In this document: piece after piece, positions 57,527-64,000 of the stretch
Position numbering within the stretch: the first letter of the stretch is position 1
Layout of the letters: every line of letters starts with the position of its first letter
From: Toxorhynchites rutilus septentrionalis
Lineage: Eukaryota > Arthropoda > Insecta > Diptera > Culicidae
NCBI RefSeq assembly: GCF_029784135.1
Contig: NC_073745.1
Coordinates: forward strand, 112,706,716 to 112,770,715
Direction of reading: 5' to 3'
Length of the DNA: 64,000 nt
Made by a program: the position numbers and the translations under genes
The notes under the pieces: generated by a model
Told to the model about the DNA's origin: nothing
The model's input: the letters and a program-made list of their open reading frames with translations, nothing else
Databases searched by the model: none

Positions 57527-57767
57527 TGTGGGGTACTTCTATCCCACGAAATACGGGAACGCGTTAGCGGATAAACAATATTCTTCGGATTTGTAAGACA
57601 AAATGGACCGTACGGTTTGGATGTTTTATCAGAACTAAAATATATTTAAATCGGGGTTTACAATAGAGATAGCATTCTATATGCATGATTGTTGTGTGTG
57701 TGTAATACAAATGTGTTATATAATAATGGTTATATAATCAGAGAAACTATGTGTAAGGTACGCCACA
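57527..57767 (-). repeat. CsRn1-clade element 3' LTR
   Basis: 241 bp. On the plus strand it starts TGTGGGGTAC and ends GTACGCCACA. It is the 3' LTR of a minus-strand element. Confidence 0.92.
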
Positions 57768-57783
57768 CTACTTCCCCCTTAGA

Positions 57784-58650
57784 TTACCAATATCTAAGAG
57801 GGATTCTCACATGACGGCCCGAGCGTGTTTGATAGGTGCTCGGCTCTTCTATGATCCTGGTTGGTTGGTCTTGGATGCGTGGCTCGTCTGCTTGTGTGAA
57901 TGCTGCTTTTAGGCGATCGATCGAGATGGTAGTGGACTTACCATTTATATCCACTATATAAACCTTTTTCTTGCGACGGATCACTCGGTATGGTCCATCG
58001 TAGGGTTGAGAGAGAGGTGGTTTGATTGCTCCTACCTTCACGAAAACATGGGTGCATGTAGATAAATGTTTTTGAACAAAGGCAGATTCCTTCGAATGGT
58101 TGGTAGTGGATGTAGGTTTCAGCTTCGACATGGTGGCTTTTAAATCCGAAACAAATTCTGGAGTTGGCTTCTTACTTTCGCTGGAATTGAAAAATTCACC
58201 GGGTAAACGAAGTGATGTACCGTATGTGAGCTCAGCAGGTGTTGCTTGGTGATCTTCCTTCAACGATGATCGCATCCCGAGAAGTACTATCGGCAGAACT
58301 TCAGTCCACCGAGAATTTTGATAACACATGATGGCTGATTTGAGCTGCCGATGTGTTCGCTCAATCTGACCATTTGCTTGTGGATGGTAAGGAGTCGTGC
58401 GCAAGTGTGTAATTCCGAGCAATCTTGTTAATGTATGAAATAATTCTGATTCGAATTGCCTACCACAATCCGTAGTTACGTTCGTTGGTACGCCGAATCG
58501 TGCGATCCAGCCATTGATGAAGGCACGTGCTACCGAAAGTGCTGTCATGTTCGGCAAAGGAAATATCTCCGGCCATCGGGTGAATTTATCGATGATAGTA
58601 AGGCAATACATATTACCTTCGGACGGCGGCATTGGTCCGATCAGATCCAT
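57784..58650 (-). CDS. CsRn1-clade integrase core and C-terminus
   Basis: Begins MDLIGPMPPSEGNMYCLTII (first catalytic Asp at residue 2) and has FGVPTNVTTDCGRQF (second Asp) and YHPQANGQIERTHRQ (Glu), a full DDE triad. A C-terminal segment follows, with YDGPYRVIRRKKKVYIVDIN and a basic tail ending RIPLRYW. Together with the upstream frame it would form one pol polyprotein; the HHCC zinc region lies upstream (about 58930-58720) in the same frame as this piece but is separated from RT/RNase H by the frameshift near 58936. The protein integrates the cDNA. Confidence 0.88.
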   Translation of the reverse strand: MDLIGPMPPSEGNMYCLTIIDKFTRWPEIFPLPNMTALSVARAFINGWIARFGVPTNVTTDCGRQFESELFHTLTRLLGITHLRTTPYHPQANGQIERTHRQLKSAIMCYQNSRWTEVLPIVLLGMRSSLKEDHQATPAELTYGTSLRLPGEFFNSSESKKPTPEFVSDLKATMSKLKPTSTTNHSKESAFVQKHLSTCTHVFVKVGAIKPPLSQPYDGPYRVIRRKKKVYIVDINGKSTTISIDRLKAAFTQADEPRIQDQPTRIIEEPSTYQTRSGRHVRIPLRYW

Positions 58651-58765
58651 ATGGATGTGCGCGAATCGGCTTTGTGGTACGACAATACTGGTTGTTGGTG
58701 TCTTGTTATGCCGTTGTATTTTTGATTTCTGGCATGGTATGCAAAAAGTGACGAACTGCTTGCAA

Positions 58766-60907
58766 TCACGACGAAGCGACGGAATGCAAATGAATCGCTC
58801 CGAGACTAAACGTGTGGTGGCGCGAATTCCGGGGTGCGAAGTACTGTGAATTTTTTCTATAACACTCCGCTGAAGCTCTTTCGGGACAAACGGTCGAATA
58901 GCCTCCGTGGATACATCGCAATACAGAGGCGAAGAAACTACGGGTGATTATTGGGGGACTCTCCAAAAATCTCTTCAGTTCGGGATCCGATTTCTGGAGC
59001 TCGGCCATACGATCGTAATCTATCACATTAGTGGTAATAGAGTTGATACGACTAAGCATGTCGGCGACTTTATTATCTTCACCAGACACATGCCGAATAT
59101 CTGTAGTATACTCACTAATAAAACTGAGTTTGCGTTGTTGTGTTGGACTTGCCTTCTCGGGTCGCTGATGGAATACAGTGGTTAGTGGTTTGTGATCGGT
59201 ATACACACAAAAGTCTAGTGCTTGTAGTGTATCTCGGAAGTGTTTGACGGATTCGTAAATAGCTATCAGTTCCCTGTCGTATGTACTGGCTCTTTGTTGG
59301 CTCTCACTCAGCTTACGAGAAAAAAATGCGAAAGGCTGTGGTCCATCGTTCGTTATTTGGTGAAGAACCGCTCCTATGGCTGTGTTCGATGCATCGACGT
59401 CCAAGGCGAGTTTGGCTTCTGGAGAAGGGTGAGCCAGAAAGGCCTCACTCGAAACCTCATCCCATACGAGAACTTTTGTGTCGTTGCGAACATTGCCTTC
59501 GATCATTCTTTGTAGAATTTGATGGTTTTCTGCAGCGCGCGGAATGAAACGTCTGTAGAAATTAACTGTACCGAGAAATCTCTTCATTTGTTTTGCGAAT
59601 GTCGGCTTTGGGAAATCCAGAATTGCTTGGACTTTGCTCGTCTTTGGCTTTATTCCCTCGGGCGTTATTTGATGACCGAGGAATTCTACGATGGGTTGAC
59701 CAATTTGACATTTAGAAGCATTGATGACGAGGCCATTTTGCCTCAGTCGATCAAATACCGTACGAAGATGAAATTTGTGTTGGTCGATACTGTCTGATGC
59801 TATACACAGGTCGTCAATGTAAGGGTACACGAAATCAAGATCGCCTAATATGGCATGCAAGTGTCTTTGCAGTGTCTGTCCTGCATTACGCAATCCAAAC
59901 GTCATATATTTGAACTCAAAAAGACCGAATGGGGTCGTGATGGCTGTTTTTGGAACATCCTCCGGGGCTACCGGTATTTGATGGTATGCGCGTTGTAAAT
60001 CAATGCAGGAAAAGATCTGTTTCCCATACAAGATACTGGAGAAATCCTGAATATGTGGCACGGGATACCGGTCTGGAACAGTTATGGCATTCAGATTTCG
60101 GTAATCACCGCACGGACGCCACTTCCCATTAGATTTTTTCACTAGATGCAGTGGGCTCGCCCAGTAACTTTTTGAGGGTTGACAAATACCTTGCTCCATT
60201 AGAAATTGGAACTCAGCCTTAGCTTCCCTGAGCTTATCCACGGGTAGTCGACGAGGACGGCAGAACACAGGTTGACCATTAGTGATAATTTGATGTACGG
60301 TACTTGCATTGGTTGGCTTGTGCTTCATATCGAGGATGGTGATGTCTCGGTACTCAGCGAGAATTTCAGCGAAAGGTGAATTTACGTTGAACGTGGTGAT
60401 GGACGGTTCCGATGTTGCGTTGATGTTCACGACTTCTAATCGGGTGGTATTATCTAAAAGCTTGTTTCTCCGAAGGTCTACGAGCAGGTCATAGTGCTTG
60501 AGAAAATCGGCTCCGATAATCGGTGATTTTACGTCGGCGATGACAAATACCCATACAAATGATCTTCGCAGGCCGAGATCAATCGTAAGGCGCTTGGTAC
60601 CGAATGTTTGTATTCGTGTACCGTTCGCGGCGAAAAGCTGGTGTGACGATGTTGGTGTGAAACGTTCTCTTGATGACGGTGGGATAACAGATACGTCTGC
60701 TCCGGTGTCGATAAGATATCGATTAGATGTCTTCAGATCGTGAATGTGAATTCGTTGGACGTTTGCGGAATGGTTCAGGCTGCTGCTGGTATTCTGGTGA
60801 AGTGTGTGTTTGCTGCTTATTTCGTCTTGATCGTTATTACTGCTACTATGATTTAATTTTCCTTTGGTCGGGTGTACACCTCGACATTTCCGTCGAAAAA
60901 AATACAC
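58766..60907 (-). CDS. CsRn1-clade pol: protease, RT, RNase H (frameshift at end)
   Basis: Protease with [15 protein letters not shown] (residues about 65-80); RT with [48 protein letters not shown] and the catalytic YPYIDDL (about residue 365); RNase H with [26 protein letters not shown] and CVYTDHKPL. The last 45 or so residues are out of frame: an extra base in the AAA run at 58935-58937 (plus strand) moves the integrase into the next frame. The first ATG is at 60907; it overlaps gag by 55 nt in the -1 frame, as for ribosomal frameshifting. Confidence 0.9.
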   Translation of the reverse strand: MYFFRRKCRGVHPTKGKLNHSSSNNDQDEISSKHTLHQNTSSSLNHSANVQRIHIHDLKTSNRYLIDTGADVSVIPPSSRERFTPTSSHQLFAANGTRIQTFGTKRLTIDLGLRRSFVWVFVIADVKSPIIGADFLKHYDLLVDLRRNKLLDNTTRLEVVNINATSEPSITTFNVNSPFAEILAEYRDITILDMKHKPTNASTVHQIITNGQPVFCRPRRLPVDKLREAKAEFQFLMEQGICQPSKSYWASPLHLVKKSNGKWRPCGDYRNLNAITVPDRYPVPHIQDFSSILYGKQIFSCIDLQRAYHQIPVAPEDVPKTAITTPFGLFEFKYMTFGLRNAGQTLQRHLHAILGDLDFVYPYIDDLCIASDSIDQHKFHLRTVFDRLRQNGLVINASKCQIGQPIVEFLGHQITPEGIKPKTSKVQAILDFPKPTFAKQMKRFLGTVNFYRRFIPRAAENHQILQRMIEGNVRNDTKVLVWDEVSSEAFLAHPSPEAKLALDVDASNTAIGAVLHQITNDGPQPFAFFSRKLSESQQRASTYDRELIAIYESVKHFRDTLQALDFCVYTDHKPLTTVFHQRPEKASPTQQRKLSFISEYTTDIRHVSGEDNKVADMLSRINSITTNVIDYDRMAELQKSDPELKRFLESPPIITRSFFASVLRCIHGGYSTVCPERASAECYRKNSQYFAPRNSRHHTFSLGAIHLHSVASS

Positions 60908-61728
60908 TTGACGTTTGGATTATCCCCTTTTATCTTCTCGCATTTTCGAGCTTGTGCACCGTGGCGGTAGTGAAACCAACAGATCCAGCGACGAGGTGTC
61001 TTGCTTCTAGCTGGGGTTCCATCTCGGCGATTAAATGAACGAGTACGTGGACGACTGTTGTGTCGATCTCGCCCGCGAGTGTTTCCAGACAGGACTTCAT
61101 CGAGACGTCGTGATAGGGCTTCGATGCGTTGTTCGAGTGACGATGTTGAAGATGATGATGGTAAAGTTACTGCAGAGATCTGTTCGCGAGGAGCTTCCAA
61201 GATTTTGTCTGCAACTTTAGCTTGATCATCTAACGTAGCAGTTGGCATAGCAGCGATTATGGAACGAGCAGTATTGGGAAGGGCTCTCAGCCAAAGATTC
61301 GAAAGAACGTTGTCTGTGCATCCTGCTCCACCCAAGCGTCGCATCTCAGACAAGAGAACGCTCGGCTTTTGATCACCCAAAGACATCCCTGAGAGTAGGC
61401 TGGTTAGTCGTTGTGTTTCCGATGGTTGAAAATGAGCTATTACGGCACTTTTAAGAACATCGTATTTGTCGTTGGTGTTCGTTTCTTTACATCTGGAGAT
61501 AACTGAATGTAGAAATTTTGCACGTGGACCAAGAGCAACGATCACCGCATTAAACTTGAATTTATCATTTTTGATTCCGTTGACACTGAATGCTGCTTCA
61601 AGGCAGATAAACCACGTTTCGATGTCGTCTGGATCGAATTCAGGAAAATTTATCTTCGCTATGACTGTCGGTTCTTTAACATCACTTCTCTCTTCTTTAA
61701 CCAAGTCACCATTGCCATCGGTAGCCAT
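60853..61728 (-). CDS. CsRn1-clade gag with CHCC-type zinc motif
   Basis: Start chosen at MATDGNGDL (61728); an in-frame ATG at 61800 is possible but lies only 13 nt from the primer site. The capsid region [20 protein letters not shown] (residues 29-48) and a second block with [20 protein letters not shown] are typical of the clade. A basic linker ([14 protein letters not shown]) precedes [14 protein letters not shown], the unusual Cys-His zinc motif of CsRn1-like Gags in place of CCHC knuckles. The frame is intact. It overlaps pol by 55 nt. Confidence 0.9.
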   Translation of the reverse strand: MATDGNGDLVKEERSDVKEPTVIAKINFPEFDPDDIETWFICLEAAFSVNGIKNDKFKFNAVIVALGPRAKFLHSVISRCKETNTNDKYDVLKSAVIAHFQPSETQRLTSLLSGMSLGDQKPSVLLSEMRRLGGAGCTDNVLSNLWLRALPNTARSIIAAMPTATLDDQAKVADKILEAPREQISAVTLPSSSSTSSLEQRIEALSRRLDEVLSGNTRGRDRHNSRPRTRSFNRRDGTPARSKTPRRWICWFHYRHGAQARKCEKIKGDNPNVKCIFFDGNVEVYTRPKEN

Positions 61729-61812
61729 TGTGTAATTTACACGATTGCAGATGAGAATATCGCGTTCGCGATTCTGTTTCAGGTTTCGCGATCGCGGCAC
61801 AATATTTTGTTT

Positions 61813-61825
61813 GTCGGGGTCACCA
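61813..61825 (-). promoter_or_regulatory. tRNA-Trp primer-binding site
   Basis: The minus strand reads TGGTGACCCCGAC, complementary to the CCA end of eukaryotic tRNA-Trp, 2 nt inside the 5' LTR. Confidence 0.85.
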
Positions 61826-61827
61826 GT

Positions 61828-62068
61828 TGTGGGGTACTTCTATCCCACGAAATACGGGAACGCGTTAGCGGATAAACAATATTCTTCGGATTTGTAAGAC
61901 AAAATGGACCGTACGGTTTGGATGTTTTATCAGAACTAAAATATATTTACATCGGGGTTTACAATAGAGATAGCATTCTATATGCATGATTGTTGTGTGT
62001 GTGTAATACAAATGTGTTATATAATAATGGTTATATAATCAGAGAAACTATGTGTAAGGTACGCCACA
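61828..62068 (-). repeat. CsRn1-clade element 5' LTR
   Basis: 241 bp, one difference noted from the other LTR (TATTTACATCG here, TATTTAAATCG there). Confidence 0.92.
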
Positions 62069-62452
62069 AATATATATGTATACACCTTGCATCAATTGGA
62101 GAGAAATGATGACAGTCAATACGGTAGTGGAGAGTAGTGTGGAGGAGATCGCGTAAAGCGGACCTTACACGGTCAAATTTATTGACAATATGATGACATT
62201 TGAGAGCATAATGACAGCTGAACATAGCCGACAACGCAGAAATCCGGATTTTCTGATTTTCGGGCATCAATATCGTGACATTTCATATGGATGCATGATG
62301 ATGACGTTTTATCTCACGGACTTCCAGACTGAGTTGCCAGATTTGCAAGCGGACATTTAATGTTTGTTAGTCTTTTTTGCGATTGCAATTAAAATTCATA
62401 AACTGAAATTGTAGGAATCATAAATGAAAGCTTTTGGTTTGGAAAACTGATA

Positions 62453-62688
62453 CAGTAATTTACATTTAATGCGACATGCCGTGGAACCACTCAGTGTCGC
62501 ATTGGAGGCGATTTGAACTGTAATTGGACATTGAAGATGAGAGTGGTACAGCGTCGACGTCTGGCGGCGAATTTCAATGTGGGGCCATAATTTGGGCCCG
62601 AACTCGATGTTTACAAAAATGTCTAACTAAACGTGTCGCATACAGGTCTGCCCAATTAGAAAAATGTCGCATTAAATGTAAATTACTG
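62453..62688. mobile_element. TA-flanked MITE with 25-bp perfect ends (236 bp)
   Basis: CAGTAATTTACATTTAATGC and its continuation GACAT are exactly inverted at the right end. TA lies on both sides (62451-62452, 62689-62690), as in Tc1/mariner or pogo-type insertion. No coding. Confidence 0.85.
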
Positions 62689-62900
62689 TACCTAAAATAG
62701 CAAAATACAGTACTTTTCGCGATACAAATCGAAATCTCAAAGTAAACTGACAATGTGATGGTGAGAGAGTGAATGTCATTTTTTGCGCTAGCGAGCGGGG
62801 TCTAAGTTGTGTGTTTCTTCACACTCCGCTATAAAATTTGGAGAATGAGAAGATCTGGGAAAATCACAGGTGAAAAAAAATCACGTGTTAATTGAAGTTA

Positions 62901-63035
62901 CAGTAGAATCCCGATTATCCACGAATAGTCGGGATGATGTTTAAACATAGAAACTATATTTTATCAATACAGAAATAGATACAGATACAGATAATCGAGG
63001 TACAGATACAGATACAGATAATCAGGGTTCTACTG
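62901..63035. mobile_element. pogo/Tigger-like MITE (135 bp)
   Basis: The ends CAGTAGAATCCCGATTATCC and (inverted) CAGTAGAACCCTGATTATC resemble the pogo/Tigger end type. TA precedes the left end; the right flank is TC, a likely decayed TA. The middle is a short ACAGAT tandem repeat. Confidence 0.7.
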
Positions 63036-63748
63036 TCATAGTCTTATTTATCGAATAAAAACATTTGCTTGCAGATAATATATTTTATATTTTCGCAATC
63101 TAAAATAATCTGGCATCCCTGAAACTGAAAGGATCAGTCTGTATTTATGAAGCGAGTATTATGATGTGTTTTTGAGAAGGAAAAACGAGTTTTAAAGTGT
63201 AAATTATTAATGAAAATTAACTTTTCCAAATCAAATTAGTATTCTATGTGAATGCAAATCACTTTTTTTCTGCAAGTGGTGAGAAAATCCCATACAAAAA
63301 TTGTATCTGAAAGTGACGTTATATAATAATAATAAACTTTAGTAGGAATATCTGAAAATTCATAGAAAATAGGTTAAGTTAGAGTTAGGACTACGCGCTT
63401 CAACTAATTAAATAATACCAAGTAGATATTTTCAATCAAATTTTACCAATTGAAAATTGCCTTTTAGCCTTCTAATCTGATGGAGAATAGTTTGGATCCC
63501 AAACACGAATGTCGCCACTAGCCATCGCGGATATTTTCGTTGTCTCGGGTTGAGGGCGATATTGACCGTGTAAGGTGGCAAAATATTGATTGAGGTTAGA
63601 TCGGATGTCGAAAGCCTGGCTGTCACGATATTGAAGACACTTATTGTCAATCAGTTTGATCGTGTAAGGTGCCCATAACAAAGCACATGGAAATAGTAGT
63701 GAATGAAACGGTGAGAAAAAGGACTGCAGTTTATAGACGTATTTTACA

Positions 63749-63817
63749 GTTGGTTCAGGTCAATCACGGAGAGCAACTACGAATTGTACAGTCTACCCAA
63801 GCTCAAGCTCAAGCTTA
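63749..63817 (+). mobile_element. Element W, 3' terminal piece with CAAGCT tail
   Basis: It begins with the second GTTGG of the Mag target duplication, continues the sequence interrupted at 46697 (GGTTCAGGTCAATCACGG), and ends CAAGCTCAAGCTCAAGCTTA before the 21-bp W duplication. Confidence 0.65.
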
Positions 63818-63838
63818 ATTAGGCTCAAGTGGAATTAT

Positions 63839-64000
63839 ATTATGTTTTGTTGTCAATTATTTTTAGTATCAAGATTTCTGAATGTAAAACGCATAATTGA
63901 AAAAATATTTCAACCTTGAAATAGCTCGTCATACCAATTTTTGTTGCACTATACTGCAATTCATTCATCGAACTAATCAAACGATTGTTTGTATTTTTGT
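63839..64000. other. Right flank, non-coding
   Basis: AT-rich sequence after the W insertion. If the W reading is right, it originally adjoined the sequence now ending at 38999/41612. Confidence 0.5.

Larger units (their letters stand above)
57527..62068 (-). mobile_element. CsRn1-clade Ty3/gypsy LTR retrotransposon, nearly intact
   Basis: The two 241-bp LTRs (57527-57767 and 61828-62068) differ at one position I could find. The target duplication AATA lies at 57523-57526 and 62069-62072. Next to the right LTR the minus strand reads TGGTGACCCCGAC (61825-61813), complementary to the 3' end of tRNA-Trp, the primer known for CsRn1-clade elements. The purine tract AAGGGGGAAG lies at 57771-57780 on the minus strand. 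Gag and pol overlap in the -1 frame. The only break noticed is a one-base frameshift before integrase. Confidence 0.92.
62157..63675. mobile_element. Harbinger-like element in the Mag 3' LTR (1.52 kb)
   Basis: The ends AGCGGACCTTACACGGTCAA and (inverted) TGGGCACCTTACACGATCAA are followed by further inverted similarity (ATTGACAATA). The TAA duplications are at 62154-62156 and 63676-63678. No transposase. It holds two MITEs. Confidence 0.85.
46698..63748 (+). mobile_element. Mag-clade Ty3/gypsy LTR retrotransposon, heavily interrupted
   Basis: LTR, leader, gag, pol (protease, RT, RNase H, integrase), purine tract (AGAAGGGGGGAGG, 57473-57485) and split 3' LTR, with 5-bp target duplication GTTGG. 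The gag and pol sequence style fits the Mag lineage (family recall). It is dead: gag frameshift, RT deletion, several nonsense codons, an insert in RT, a fivefold RNase H array and two later elements in its 3' LTR. A sequence TGGCGACGACGG starting 3 nt after the 5' LTR (47496) may be the primer-binding site; I could not assign its tRNA. Confidence 0.9.
41613..63817 (+). mobile_element. Element W (non-LTR-like), split by a 20-kb insertion tower
   Basis: W is bounded by a 21-bp direct repeat, 41592-41612 and 63818-63838. Its own sequence survives in four pieces: 41613-41989, 44128-44580, 45877-46697 and 63749-63817, about 1.7 kb. The 3' end is a short tandem run of CAAGCT, and the long target duplication is typical of non-LTR retrotransposition. 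No reverse transcriptase is visible, so W is either internally deleted or non-autonomous. The region 46440-46697 plus 63749-63817 looks like a 3' untranslated tail. Family unknown. Confidence 0.6.

Noticed and set aside
62085..62156. Apparent second copy of the Mag 5' LTR start far from its element
   Set aside because: It is a piece of the same 3' LTR displaced by the CsRn1-clade insertion; the AATA duplication joins it to 57526.

Overview
This is a window of insect nuclear DNA, almost certainly from a mosquito and most likely an Aedes-type (culicine) genome. The grounds are spliceosomal introns of 58-69 bp, two copies that I recall as Feilai-type tRNA-derived SINEs, Helitrons ending in CTAG, and a dense nesting of R1-like, CR1-like, Mag-like and CsRn1-like retrotransposons and TTA/TAA-flanked PIF/Harbinger elements. 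Species assignment is inference. No bacterial, phage or CRISPR structure was seen.

Only one host gene is supported. Six plus-strand exons between 18455 and 33219 encode the last 598 residues of an M16-family metallopeptidase-like protein (C05D11.1-like). All exon phases match and a polyA signal lies at 33349. Four of its introns in the window are under 70 bp; the fifth is about 12.7 kb and full of transposon debris. Its N-terminal exons are not found here and probably lie upstream of the window.

Layout: 1-2640, minus-strand R1-like non-LTR element (ORF1 plus a broken ORF2 endonuclease). 2640-13000, mostly repeats: a fold-back MITE, a tRNA-like SINE, a Lys/Ala-rich linker-histone-like fragment, Helitrons with an internal minisatellite, and B-box-bearing dispersed repeats. 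13100-17640, minus-strand CR1-like element with a Feilai SINE in the end of ORF1. 18455-33219, the M16 gene, whose big intron holds repeats of two related families (called P and Q here), a hAT remnant, a second Feilai SINE, a fragment of a Jockey-like ORF1, a Helitron and MITEs. 33566-35177, a 664-bp direct repeat. 35595-41985, a P element followed by two identical tandem 2,613-bp units.

From 41613 to 63817 the window is best read as one nested insertion tower. A non-LTR-like element W, bounded by a 21-bp target duplication, was hit by a TTAA-flanked element (itself holding a P copy), by a Harbinger transposon, and by a large Mag-clade Ty3/gypsy LTR element (46698-63748, TSD GTTGG). The Mag element carries a leader with about nine repeated hairpins, a broken gag-pol, an intron-like insert in its RT that holds another P copy, and five tandem copies of its RNase H module. 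Its 3' LTR was then split by a young CsRn1-clade element (57527-62068) and by a TAA-flanked Harbinger-like element that holds two TA-flanked MITEs.

The most unusual signals are the covarying hairpin array in the Mag leader (48715-49167), the fivefold RNase H array with a shared nonsense codon, the AG|GT insertion resembling a new intron inside RT, and the P/Q elements that carry a well-spaced TATA plus TCAGT core promoter.
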